From: Pseudomonas zanjanensis
Lineage (GTDB): Bacteria; Pseudomonadota; Gammaproteobacteria; Pseudomonadales; Pseudomonadaceae
Direction of reading: 5' to 3'
NCBI RefSeq assembly: GCF_014268745.2
Contig: NZ_JABWRB020000001.1
Location: forward strand, 2,480,001-2,544,000
DNA length: 64,000 bases
Each line of letters starts with the position of its first letter. Position 1 is the stretch's first letter. Of the stretch, positions 39,322 through 47,679 are shown in pieces. The notes under the pieces were generated by a model. It was not told the DNA's origin. It did no database searches and worked only from the letters and a program-made list of their open reading frames with translations. A program made the translations under genes and the position numbers.

Positions 39322-40239
39322 ATGAGCAAACGCATCAACTGGAGCGGCGTCTTCCCTGCCGTCACCACCCAATTCAACGATGACTTTTCCATCAACTTGG
39401 AAAAAACCCACCAAGTGATTTCCAACGTCATTCGCGATGGCGTTTCCGGCCTGGTGGTCTGCGGGTCGGTGGGGGAAAACACCTCCCTGAGCGCCGAGGA
39501 AAAAATCGCCGTGACCGAAGTCGCGGTGGACGCCTCCCGGGGCCGGGTGCCGGTGATCTGCGGCGTGGCCGAGTTCACCAGCGTGCAGGCCGCCAAGGTC
39601 GCCAACGCAGTGCGCAAGGTCGGTGTCGACGGGGTGATGCTGATGCCGGCGCTGGTCTACGGCTCCAAGCCCTTCGAGACCGCCGAGCACTTCCGCTACG
39701 TGGCCCGCCATGCCGACGTGCCGCTGATGGTCTACAACAACCCGCCGATCTACAAGAATGACGTGACGCCGGACATTTTGATTTCCCTGGCCGATTGCGA
39801 CAACGTGGTGTGTTTCAAGGACTCCTCCGGCGACACCCGGCGCTTCATCGACGTGCGCAATGAAGTCGGCGATCGCTTCGTGCTGTTCGCCGGTCTCGAC
39901 GACGTGGTGCTGGAAAGCCTTGCCGTGGGCGCCGAAGGTTGGGTCTCGGGCATGTCCAACGTGTTCCCCCAGGAAGGCGAGACCATTTTCCGCCTGGCCC
40001 GCGCCGGACGGTTCGCCGAAGCGATGCCGATCTACGAATGGCTGATGCCGATCCTGCACTTGGACGCCCGGGCCGACCTGGTGCAATGCATCAAACTGTG
40101 CGAAGCCATCGCCGGCCGCGGCAGCGCCCTCACCCGCCCACCGCGCCTGGCCCTGCCGGACGCGGACCGGGTGTATGTGGAGCAGATCATGGCCAAGGCC
40201 CTGGCCAATCGGCCGGTGTTGCCGGATGTGGGGCTTTGA
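39322..40239 (+). CDS. Pyrroline-4-hydroxy-2-carboxylate deaminase (DapA family)
   Basis: A 305-residue DapA/NAL-family Schiff-base enzyme with lysine K166 in VCFKDSSGD, tyrosine Y138 in MVYNNPP, and the substrate loop VCGSVGENTSLS. In this island it should deaminate and dehydrate Pyr4H2C to 2-oxoglutarate semialdehyde plus ammonia. GGAGA 6 bp before the ATG at 39322 decides the start; the in-frame ATG at 39295 lies within the operator. The final semialdehyde dehydrogenase is not in the window. Confidence 0.88.
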   Translation: MSKRINWSGVFPAVTTQFNDDFSINLEKTHQVISNVIRDGVSGLVVCGSVGENTSLSAEEKIAVTEVAVDASRGRVPVICGVAEFTSVQAAKVANAVRKVGVDGVMLMPALVYGSKPFETAEHFRYVARHADVPLMVYNNPPIYKNDVTPDILISLADCDNVVCFKDSSGDTRRFIDVRNEVGDRFVLFAGLDDVVLESLAVGAEGWVSGMSNVFPQEGETIFRLARAGRFAEAMPIYEWLMPILHLDARADLVQCIKLCEAIAGRGSALTRPPRLALPDADRVYVEQIMAKALANRPVLPDVGL

Positions 40240-40280
40240 TCACAAGGCATGGCGCTAACCGGCGGTGGTTGTGCGGCCGC

Positions 40281-40440
40281 CATCGCGAGCAGGCTCGCTC
40301 CCACAGGGATCGATGGTGAACGCGCAATAGTTAGCTCATGCGACTCAACCTGTGGGAGCGGGCTTGCTCGCGAAAGCGGTCTATCTGACATGGCTATGCT
40401 GGATGTACCGCCGTCTTCGCGAGCAAGCCCGCTCCCACAG
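40281..40440. repeat. Three REP elements, TGTGGGAGC class
   Basis: A single copy at 40281-40305 and an inverted doublet (about 40350-40440) after the deaminase gene. Confidence 0.85.
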
Positions 40441-40472
40441 GATTTGTGGCGGACATGATAGGGAGGCTTCCC

Positions 40473-41027
40473 ATGAACTATTTCCTGGCCCAGGCCCTGA
40501 ACAATCAATGGGCCAACCACAGGCTGCTCAGCGCCTGCGCGCAGTTGAGCAAGGCCGAATACGAAGCGCCGCGAACGGGGTTCTTCCCGTCCATCCAAGC
40601 CACGCTGTGCCACATCCTGGAAGTGGACCGTTATTACCTCACCGCCCTGGAAGGCGACCGTGACGGCCAGATCAAGGACTTCTCCGAGACCCTGGCCTTT
40701 ACCCACCTGATGCACAACCAGACCCAGACCGACCAGCGGCTGGTGGCGTTCTGCGAAGCCCTGCGAGAGAAAGACCTGGCCCGCTCCGTCGACCTGGTAC
40801 GAACCGACGGCCAAGTGCGTGAACGAATCGACCGGCTGCTGTTGCACCTGTTCGAGCATCAGATCCATCATCGTGGCCAGGTCCACAGCATGCTCAGCGC
40901 CACCCACGTTGCGCCGCCACAACTCGATGAGTTTTTTCTCGACTGCGACCGACCGTTTCGCAAGAACGAGGAGCAACTGCTTCAATTGGATGAACGGCGG
41001 GTCTGGCGCGAATACCTGCCAGATTGA
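40473..41027 (+). CDS. DinB-family protein
   Basis: A 184-residue four-helix DinB/YfiT-like protein. The metal-binding histidines are visible: His in LCHILEVDRYY and the pair in HQIHHRGQVH. The family includes metal-dependent thiol transferases; many members are uncharacterised. GGGAGG precedes the ATG at 40473. It may be cotranscribed with the next two genes (29-bp gap, then TGATG overlap). Confidence 0.85.
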   Translation: MNYFLAQALNNQWANHRLLSACAQLSKAEYEAPRTGFFPSIQATLCHILEVDRYYLTALEGDRDGQIKDFSETLAFTHLMHNQTQTDQRLVAFCEALREKDLARSVDLVRTDGQVRERIDRLLLHLFEHQIHHRGQVHSMLSATHVAPPQLDEFFLDCDRPFRKNEEQLLQLDERRVWREYLPD

Positions 41028-41056
41028 TCCGCCCCCCCCTCAAAGGAGACCCTGCC

Positions 41057-41407
41057 ATGAACTTCATTCTTCGTAGCATCGGTTTGGCATTGATGCTGAT
41101 CACCACGGCGGCCCTCGCCCACCACGGCTGGAGCGAATACGACGCCAGCAATCCCCTGACGCTCGACGGCACGATAAAGGAAGCCGGCTATTCCCATCCC
41201 CATGGCTACGTGCGCCTGCAAACCACCGACAAAACCTGGACCGTCGTGCTGGCCCCGCCGTCCCGCATGGAGAATCGCGGGCTGGGCAAGGACATGCTCA
41301 AAGCAGGTAACAGTGCCACCGTGGTCGGCTATGCAAACCGCAACAAACCCGACGAATTGCGCGCCGAACGCATCACCATCAACGGCAAGACCACCGAGTT
41401 GCGCTGA
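41057..41407 (+). CDS. Exported DUF6152-like protein
   Basis: A 116-residue protein with a signal peptide ending ALA-HHGW and the following sequence HHGWSEYD, a hallmark of the DUF6152 family of small periplasmic proteins. The two histidines exposed at the mature N-terminus could bind a metal; this is inference. AAGGAGA precedes the ATG. The stop overlaps the next start (TGATG). Confidence 0.78.
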   Translation: MNFILRSIGLALMLITTAALAHHGWSEYDASNPLTLDGTIKEAGYSHPHGYVRLQTTDKTWTVVLAPPSRMENRGLGKDMLKAGNSATVVGYANRNKPDELRAERITINGKTTELR

Positions 41408-41910
41408 TGCAGGCCTCCCCGGCAGGCTCGCCCCAGGGCTGGATGGACCAGTTGGGCGATTCGTCCCTGGCGTTGGCCATGCGCAGCGAGCTGTGGCTCT
41501 ATCCGCTGGTGGAAGTGGTGCACATCATCGGCTTTTCGATATTGGTGGGCGCGGTGGTGATGTTCGACCTGCGCGTCCTCGGGCTGTCCAAGGGCATCGC
41601 CGTGACCGCCCTGGCCCGCCACTTGCTGCCCTGGGCGATTGCGGCCCTGCTGCTGATCGTGCCTGCGGGGTTGCTGATGTTCAGTGCTCATCCCCATGAC
41701 TTTGCCGGCAACAACGTCTTCATCCTCAAGCTGTACCTGATCGCGGCAGCGGGCCTTAACGCCCTACTGTTCCACGTTGGCACCTACCGCTCCGTCCAGC
41801 AATGGAACACCGGCCATAAGGCACCCGGCCTGGCCAAGGCCCAGGCATTGGTCTCCATCGTCCTATGGATCGTGGTCATACTCTGCGGCCGCCTGCTGGC
41901 CTACACCTGA
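41407..41910 (+). CDS. DUF6644/DUF2214-like membrane protein
   Basis: A 167-residue protein with four predicted helices. Conserved-looking histidines occur in the first helix (VVHIIGF), after helix 2 (ARHLLPW) and in helix 4 (FHVGTY), a layout that can hold heme or quinone. It is coupled to the exported DUF6152 gene, and the pair is a common unit. Function unknown. Confidence 0.75.
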   Translation: MQASPAGSPQGWMDQLGDSSLALAMRSELWLYPLVEVVHIIGFSILVGAVVMFDLRVLGLSKGIAVTALARHLLPWAIAALLLIVPAGLLMFSAHPHDFAGNNVFILKLYLIAAAGLNALLFHVGTYRSVQQWNTGHKAPGLAKAQALVSIVLWIVVILCGRLLAYT

Positions 41911-41974
41911 ACTACACCTGAAAAAGAAGCGATGGCCATTGCCGGCCATCGCCAAATCGCCCACCCGGGCGCCC

Positions 41975-43069
41975 TCAGATCCGTGCGGGAGACACGATGA
42001 TCTTCACGTTGTGCTCCTTGTTGTTGACCAACTCCTCGAAGCCCTGCCCGACGATCTCTTCCAACTGGATGCGCCCCGTCACCAGCGGCGAGATGTCCAG
42101 GCGTCCGTCGGCAATGAAGGCAATCACGTCGGCGAACTCACCGTTGTAGGCCAGCGCGCCCAGCACTTGCTTCTCCGTGGAGACCAGCTCAAAGAAGTTG
42201 AACTCGCTCGGTTCCTCGAAAATCCCCACCAACACGCACTTGCCGGCCTTGCGGATCAGGTCGATGGCCAGCTTGGCGGTGTGCTTGTTGCCGATGCACT
42301 CGAAACTGACATCGGCACCCAGGCCACCCGTCAGGCGCCGAACTTCGGCCAAGGCGTCGCATTCATTCGGATCGATCACATGGCTGGCCCCGACTTCCAG
42401 GGCCTTGGCCTTGCGTGCGCCGGACATTTCCAAGGCGATCACCTGGGCTGCGCCAGCCGCCTTGGCGCACATGATCGTGCACAAACCGATGGTCCCGGCG
42501 CCCACCACCACGACGTTCTGGCCCAGCAGGCTGCCGGCCTTTTTCACCGCATGCATGCCCACCGCCAGTGGCTCGATCAACGCACCGGCCTCGGCGGGGA
42601 AATCGGCCGGTAGTTTGTAGAGCAGGTTCGCCGGGACGTTGACCAGCTCCGCGAACGCACCGTTGTTCATCAACCCGGTGAACGCCAGGTTCTCGCAAAT
42701 GTTGTAGAGCCCATGGGTGCAGTAGTAGCAAGTGCCGCAGTGCTGGCAGGCGTCCGCCGCCACCGGCTCGCCGACACTGAAACCTTCGACGCCTGCACCC
42801 AGTTCGACGATCTCACCGCAGAACTCATGGCCAAGGATGCACTGGCCTTTGATCCCGGTCAGCGGGTGTGGCGCGTCCACCGGGATGAACACCGGCCCGG
42901 CCACGTACTCGTGCAGGTCGGAGCCGCAGATGCCGCACCATTGCACGCGGATCTGCACCCAACCGGCGGGGGGCGAAACCGGCAGTGGCACGTCTTCGAC
43001 GCGGATGTCGTTGCGGCCATGCCAGACGGCGGCGCGCATGCTGCGGGTCGGCTTGATAGAAACGTTCAT
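41975..43069 (-). CDS. 2,3-butanediol dehydrogenase (zinc-dependent MDR)
   Basis: A 364-residue medium-chain alcohol dehydrogenase close to (R,R)-butanediol dehydrogenase. It has catalytic zinc ligands in WCGICGSDLH and GHEF, structural zinc cysteines CQHCGTCYYC, and the nucleotide fold VVVGAGTIGL. It would oxidise 2,3-butanediol to acetoin, feeding the acoABC enzyme encoded just upstream. GGAGG 7 bp before 43069 supports that start. It is the last gene of the aco operon. Confidence 0.9.
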   Translation of the reverse strand: MNVSIKPTRSMRAAVWHGRNDIRVEDVPLPVSPPAGWVQIRVQWCGICGSDLHEYVAGPVFIPVDAPHPLTGIKGQCILGHEFCGEIVELGAGVEGFSVGEPVAADACQHCGTCYYCTHGLYNICENLAFTGLMNNGAFAELVNVPANLLYKLPADFPAEAGALIEPLAVGMHAVKKAGSLLGQNVVVVGAGTIGLCTIMCAKAAGAAQVIALEMSGARKAKALEVGASHVIDPNECDALAEVRRLTGGLGADVSFECIGNKHTAKLAIDLIRKAGKCVLVGIFEEPSEFNFFELVSTEKQVLGALAYNGEFADVIAFIADGRLDISPLVTGRIQLEEIVGQGFEELVNNKEHNVKIIVSPARI

Positions 43070-43122
43070 AGCGTTGCCTCCAGAATTTTTATAGGACGAC
43101 GATGCAAGCGCCGCCCCCTTGG

Positions 43123-44235
43123 TCAGTGCTGTCCGATGAACCCGTTGATCAGCCGATTGACCTGCTCGGCCGCTTCCATCTGCACCATATGGCCTTGGCC
43201 CGCCAGCACCTCGACCCGCGCTGATAACCCTTCGGCGTGAGACGCCGGGATGATTGCGTCGTCGCTGCCCCAGATCACCAGGGTCGGCACGTGGCCGGCC
43301 TGCACCACTTCGCGCAGGTCCGCCTGCTGGCGGCCGTCGGCGAACAACGTCGCTGACAATTGCTGCAGCGCCGCGTCGACACCTTCCAGGCGCTTGTACT
43401 TGAGCATGTCGTCGAGCATCTGGCGGTTGACCAGCTCGGCATTGGAGAACAGTTGCACCAGTTGCGGCTTGAGGGCGTTGCGGTTGGCCGCTTCGACGAA
43501 CCCTCGCAGGTAGCTGCCGTTGATCTGCGCACCCAGGCCGGCACTGCCGATCAAGGTCAGGGAGCGTATCCGCTGGGGCATCAGGCGCGCAGCGTTCAGC
43601 GACACCGCCCCGCCCATGGAATGCCCCACCAGGTGCACGGCGTTGATGTCCAGGTGATCGAGCAAGGCCAGCACCACGCCGCTCAGCTCGTCCAAATCGC
43701 CGCGTTGCAGGGTCTTCGACGATTCGCCGTGGCCCGGCAGGTCCAGGGCAATGACCCGTCGCCCGGCCGCCAGGGCTTCATGGTTGAACAGCCAGTTGTT
43801 CAAGTCGCCGCCAAAACCGTGCACCAGCACCAGCGGCGTACCGCCCTCGCCGCGCTCGAAATAGCGGATCACCCGGCCGTCCAGCTCGACTTTCTGTGGT
43901 TTCGGACCACTGTCCTCATCAGCCGCGTCGCCAGGCACGAAGTTGGATTGGAACTGCTCGATGACCGCGTCGATCTCGGCGTCGCTGGCCTCGCCTTCGA
44001 CGACGATGCCGAGCAAGGCGCCGACCGCCAGGGTTTCGTCCTGGCGGGCGATCTGCCGGCGCAGGATTCCAGAAAACGGCGCCTCGACGCTGCTGGAAAT
44101 CTTGTCCGTCTCGACATCCATCACTTCCTCGCCCTTGGTGATGGCCTGCCCCTCTTCCTTGAGCCAGGCATCGACCCGGCCCTCGGTCATCGACAGGCCC
44201 CACTTGGGCATGGTCAGGGTATGAATCTGGCTCAT
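43123..44235 (-). CDS. acoC: Acetoin dehydrogenase E2 (dihydrolipoamide acetyltransferase)
   Basis: A 370-residue protein with a lipoyl domain at 1-80 (lipoylated Lys45 in VETDKISSS), a linker, and an alpha/beta hydrolase-type domain with GHSMGG (about 190). This fusion is the AcoC form found in Pseudomonas and Ralstonia. It transfers acetyl groups from acetoin cleavage to CoA. The ATG at 44235 overlaps the acoB stop by four bases; an upstream GTG at 44250 is less likely. Confidence 0.93.
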   Translation of the reverse strand: MSQIHTLTMPKWGLSMTEGRVDAWLKEEGQAITKGEEVMDVETDKISSSVEAPFSGILRRQIARQDETLAVGALLGIVVEGEASDAEIDAVIEQFQSNFVPGDAADEDSGPKPQKVELDGRVIRYFERGEGGTPLVLVHGFGGDLNNWLFNHEALAAGRRVIALDLPGHGESSKTLQRGDLDELSGVVLALLDHLDINAVHLVGHSMGGAVSLNAARLMPQRIRSLTLIGSAGLGAQINGSYLRGFVEAANRNALKPQLVQLFSNAELVNRQMLDDMLKYKRLEGVDAALQQLSATLFADGRQQADLREVVQAGHVPTLVIWGSDDAIIPASHAEGLSARVEVLAGQGHMVQMEAAEQVNRLINGFIGQH

Positions 44236-45251
44236 CAGCGCTTGCTCCACTCGATCACGTTGAGCACGGCTTGTTCGATCTTCGCCGCGTCAGGGATGTA
44301 CAGGTCTTCCAGGGCATCGGAAAACGGCACCGGGGTGTGGGGCGCGGTGACCATTTCGATCGGCGCCTTGAGCGCGCCAAAGGCTTTTTGCGCCACCAGC
44401 GCCGAGATGTCGGTGGCCATGGAACAGCGTGGGTTGGCCTCGTCGATCACCACCAGACGCCCGGTCTTCTCGACACTTTCCAGGATACTGTCCTCGTCCA
44501 GCGGGCTGGTGGTGCGCAGGTCGATCACTTCACAGTCGATGCCGCGCCCGGCCAGGTTGCGCGCCGCGTCCATCGCGGTGTTGACCAGCCGCCCGTAGGA
44601 GACCAGGGTGATGTCCTTGCCGTCGCGCAGGAAGTTGGCCTCGCCGAACGGGACGGTGTAGAGCTCTTCCGGCACTTCGCCCTGCATGCTGTAGAGCAAC
44701 TTGTGCTCGCAGAAGATCACTGGGTCGTTGTCGCGGATCGCCTGGATCAGCAGGCCCTTGGCGTCGTAGGGCGACGATGGGCAGACCACTTTCAGTCCCG
44801 GGATGTGCGTCCACAACGACGTGAGCATCTGTGAATGCTGGGCGGCGGCGCGCAGGCCGGCGCCGACCATGGTGCGGATCACCAGGGGTGTGGAGGCCTT
44901 GCCGCCGAACATGTAGCGAAACTTCGCCGCCTGGTTGAGGATCTGGTCCAGGCAGCACCCGGCGAAGTCGACGAACATCAGTTCGCACACCGGGCGCACG
45001 CCGCAGGTGGCCGCGCCGACCGCCGCGCCGACGTAACCGATTTCCGACAGTGGCGTGTCCAGCACGCGCCCGGGAAACTGGTCGTAAAGCCCCTTGGTCA
45101 CCCCGAGTACGCCGCCCCAGGCGTCGTTCTCACCGGGGGCGCCGGCGCCACCGGCCACGTCCTCACCCATGATGAACACGCTGGCGTCGCGGCGCATTTC
45201 CTGGGCCAGGGCTTCGTTGATTGCCTGCTGATAGCTGATTTTTCTCGCCAT
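44235..45251 (-). CDS. acoB: Acetoin dehydrogenase E1 beta subunit
   Basis: A 338-residue TPP-dependent E1-beta (transketolase central and C-terminal domains), with patterns ISYQQAINEALAQEM, GEDVAGGAG and ESVEKTGRLVVIDE. With AcoA it cleaves acetoin to acetaldehyde and an acetyl unit passed to AcoC. It lies 34 bp after acoA and overlaps acoC. Confidence 0.95.
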   Translation of the reverse strand: MARKISYQQAINEALAQEMRRDASVFIMGEDVAGGAGAPGENDAWGGVLGVTKGLYDQFPGRVLDTPLSEIGYVGAAVGAATCGVRPVCELMFVDFAGCCLDQILNQAAKFRYMFGGKASTPLVIRTMVGAGLRAAAQHSQMLTSLWTHIPGLKVVCPSSPYDAKGLLIQAIRDNDPVIFCEHKLLYSMQGEVPEELYTVPFGEANFLRDGKDITLVSYGRLVNTAMDAARNLAGRGIDCEVIDLRTTSPLDEDSILESVEKTGRLVVIDEANPRCSMATDISALVAQKAFGALKAPIEMVTAPHTPVPFSDALEDLYIPDAAKIEQAVLNVIEWSKR

Positions 45252-45285
45252 GATGGAGTTCTCTGTTCTTGTTTTAGGAGGGCGT

Positions 45286-46263
45286 TCAGGGATAGCTGAC
45301 GTAGACGTCGGTCAGCAGGTCCGCTGCAGAGGGCTTGGGATCGGACTTGGCCTTGTACACGGCGTTTTCAATCAGCAGGTCCACTTCCTTGTCGATCTGG
45401 TCCAACTGCTCGACGGTGAGCAGACCGGCCCGGGTGGTGCGCTCGCGGAACTGCATCAGGCAGTCCTGGTTTTCGCGGAAATGCTTGACCTCGTCCGGTG
45501 CGCGATAGGTCTGGGCATCGCCTTCGAAGTGGCCGTAGTAGCGGGTCAGCTTGACCTCGATCAGCGACGGCCCTTCCCCGGCACGGGCGCGTTCGACGGC
45601 GGCTCCGGCGGCTTCGTGCACGGCAAAGAAGTCAAAGCCGTCCACCGTCACGCCGGGCATGCCGAAGCCGGCGGCGCGGTCGGCGATGTGATCGCAGGCC
45701 ACCGACCAATTGGAGGCGGTGGCCTCGGCGTAGCCGTTGTTTTCGGCGATGAACAGGCACGGCAGGTTCCACACCGAGGCCATGTTCATGGCTTCGAACA
45801 CCGCGCCTTCGTTGGAGCCGCCGTCGCCGAAAAACACCACGGCGACGCTGTCGGTGCCCTTGAGCCGGGCCGCCAAAGCCGCGCCGACCACCAGTGGCGC
45901 GCCGGCGCCGACGATGCCGTTGGCGCCGAGCATGCCTTTCTCGAAATCGGCGATGTGCATCGAGCCACCCTTGCCTTGGCAGACGCCGGTTTTCTTGCCG
46001 TAGATCTCGGCCATCATTCCGTAGACGTCCACGCCCTTGGCGATGCAATGGCCGTGGCCACGGTGGTTGGAGGCGATGCAATCGTCATCCCCAAGGTGGG
46101 CCATGACGCCGGCGGCCGACGCTTCTTCACCGGCATACAAGTGGACGAAACCGGGGATCTCGCCCGTGGCGAACTCCACGTGCAGGCGCTCTTCAAAGGC
46201 GCGGATGGTGCGCATCACCTGATAGGCGTGCAGCAGTTGATCGTGGGTGAGCGGTGTCGACAT
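45286..46263 (-). CDS. acoA: Acetoin dehydrogenase E1 alpha subunit
   Basis: A 325-residue E1-alpha with the TPP/Mg motif GDGGSNEGAVFEAMNMASVWNLP, the pattern HRGHGHCIAKG, and C-terminal YYGHFEGD. It is typical of acetoin dehydrogenase and not of pyruvate dehydrogenase. AGGAG upstream of the ATG at 46263 sets the start; acoX ends 2 bp before. Confidence 0.95.
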   Translation of the reverse strand: MSTPLTHDQLLHAYQVMRTIRAFEERLHVEFATGEIPGFVHLYAGEEASAAGVMAHLGDDDCIASNHRGHGHCIAKGVDVYGMMAEIYGKKTGVCQGKGGSMHIADFEKGMLGANGIVGAGAPLVVGAALAARLKGTDSVAVVFFGDGGSNEGAVFEAMNMASVWNLPCLFIAENNGYAEATASNWSVACDHIADRAAGFGMPGVTVDGFDFFAVHEAAGAAVERARAGEGPSLIEVKLTRYYGHFEGDAQTYRAPDEVKHFRENQDCLMQFRERTTRAGLLTVEQLDQIDKEVDLLIENAVYKAKSDPKPSAADLLTDVYVSYP

Positions 46264-46265
46264 TT

Positions 46266-47339
46266 TTATTCTCCTGGGGTGTCTTCTTGAAGATTCAAAG
46301 GGTGTTGCGGGTGCTCGCGGCCGATGGCCAACAAGCGTTGTTGCGCGGCGTAGGCCAGCACCGCGTTGACGTCGATGCTCAGCGGACCGCCGGCATCGAG
46401 GGTGACCGTGGGCCGGTCGTGGGCGTTGAATTCGATTTCCCGTTCGCCATCCAGGGCCAAGGTGCCGCTGGACAGTGACAAGCCATGGGCGACGCCGGGC
46501 TCCAAAGGGCCGGCGGCGAGCACCCCACAGCCTTGCAACAGGCCCGGGGCGAGCGGCACCAGCAACGCTTCGGGGGATTGCGGGTCCAGGCGCATCCAGG
46601 CCCCGCCCGGTGCCTGGCGGGACACCGGTAACCACAAGCCGCACAACGCCGACAGGCCAATGGATTGCGGTTCGGCGAAGGTCACGAACACTTCGGCCAG
46701 GTCCTGGGCCCGGCTGATGGCCCGGGCGCCGACAAAACGCAGCGGCGACACGGCGACGTCCACCAGGGCGACTTCGCGCAAGCCACGCCCGGCGTCGCAG
46801 ACCAGCAAGCGCTTGTTGCGGCGCAAACCGATCGCGTCCGGGATCCGGCCGCTGGCGTACAACCCACCGGCCAGCCCGGCACTGGTGGCCTCGCGCAGCT
46901 CGGGAAAGGCGTTGTTGGTGCCGGTGGACAGGGTCAGCAACGGGATGTCGCCGACTTCGGCGGCCACCGCCTTGTGGGTGCCATCGCCGCCGAGCACGGC
47001 GATCAGCGCCACTTCGCGCTCGGCCATCAGGCGCGCGGCCCGGCGGGTGTCTTCGACGGTCTGGCGCAGGGTCAGGTCGAGGAATTCCAGGGCCGGCCAG
47101 TGGCTGCTGCGGGCCTGGCGGCTATGGCTGTTCTTCAGCACGGCGGCGGCCATGCCGATCATGTCGGTGGGCATCAACACCTGTTCGATGCCGGTGGCGC
47201 CGAACGCGGCCAGCAGGCGCTGGATCACCGAAACCTTGTCGGTGCTGGAAAACAGCCCGGCGTTGGCGATCAGGCGCCGCACGTCGCGGCCCGAGGCGGG
47301 GTTGGCGATGATGCCCACGGTCAAGGGTCGGCGGTTCAT
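46266..47339 (-). CDS. acoX: AcoX, ATP-NAD kinase-like protein of the acetoin operon
   Basis: A 357-residue protein of the NAD kinase-like AcoX family with GIIANPASGRD at the N-terminus and the GGDGT motif (VLGGDGTHKAV, about 115) plus STGTNNAFP. It is usually found at the head of aco operons; its biochemical role there is not settled. First gene of the sigma-54-dependent unit acoXABC-adh. Confidence 0.9.
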   Translation of the reverse strand: MNRRPLTVGIIANPASGRDVRRLIANAGLFSSTDKVSVIQRLLAAFGATGIEQVLMPTDMIGMAAAVLKNSHSRQARSSHWPALEFLDLTLRQTVEDTRRAARLMAEREVALIAVLGGDGTHKAVAAEVGDIPLLTLSTGTNNAFPELREATSAGLAGGLYASGRIPDAIGLRRNKRLLVCDAGRGLREVALVDVAVSPLRFVGARAISRAQDLAEVFVTFAEPQSIGLSALCGLWLPVSRQAPGGAWMRLDPQSPEALLVPLAPGLLQGCGVLAAGPLEPGVAHGLSLSSGTLALDGEREIEFNAHDRPTVTLDAGGPLSIDVNAVLAYAAQQRLLAIGREHPQHPLNLQEDTPGE

Positions 47340-47437
47340 GGCGCCACCGTGGACGGTGCGGGCAAACGGCCTGGGCAGGAAGACATAGACACCTCGTTGT
47401 TATTATTGGAGACCCGTCGGGCGGGTTCCTGGCATAG

Positions 47438-47453
47438 AGCAAGGGCGGTGCCA
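47438..47453 (-). promoter_or_regulatory. Sigma-54 (-24/-12) promoter of acoX
   Basis: On the minus strand TGGCACCGCCCTTGCT matches the consensus TGGCAC-N5-TTGCW exactly. It lies about 100 bp upstream of acoX and points at it. This fits the AcoR activator encoded opposite, which needs RpoN. Confidence 0.85.
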
Positions 47454-47573
47454 GTTGTGGGAGAAACCTGCAAGAAGGCCGAACCAGAGCGGTCCCGAGA
47501 TGATTGACGAAGCAGCGGACCGAGCCCCGGTGAGACGCCCCATGTCAGCCTGCACGAGGTTGCGGCGAGACAC

Positions 47574-47590
47574 TGAGACGTGGCGTCTCA
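47574..47590. promoter_or_regulatory. Candidate AcoR enhancer site
   Basis: A perfect inverted repeat TGAGACG-TGG-CGTCTCA, with a further half-site TGAGACG at 47531-47537. These lie 80-150 bp upstream of the -24/-12 promoter, the usual place for a sigma-54 activator, and close to the acoR start, allowing autoregulation. Confidence 0.65.
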
Positions 47591-47679
47591 CGCCACCCGG
47601 ACAACCCGTCGAGCTTGTCTGCACCCGGCGAACGGCGCTTAATGTGCGCACAACGACAAGAAGCTGAATCGGAGGCCCC

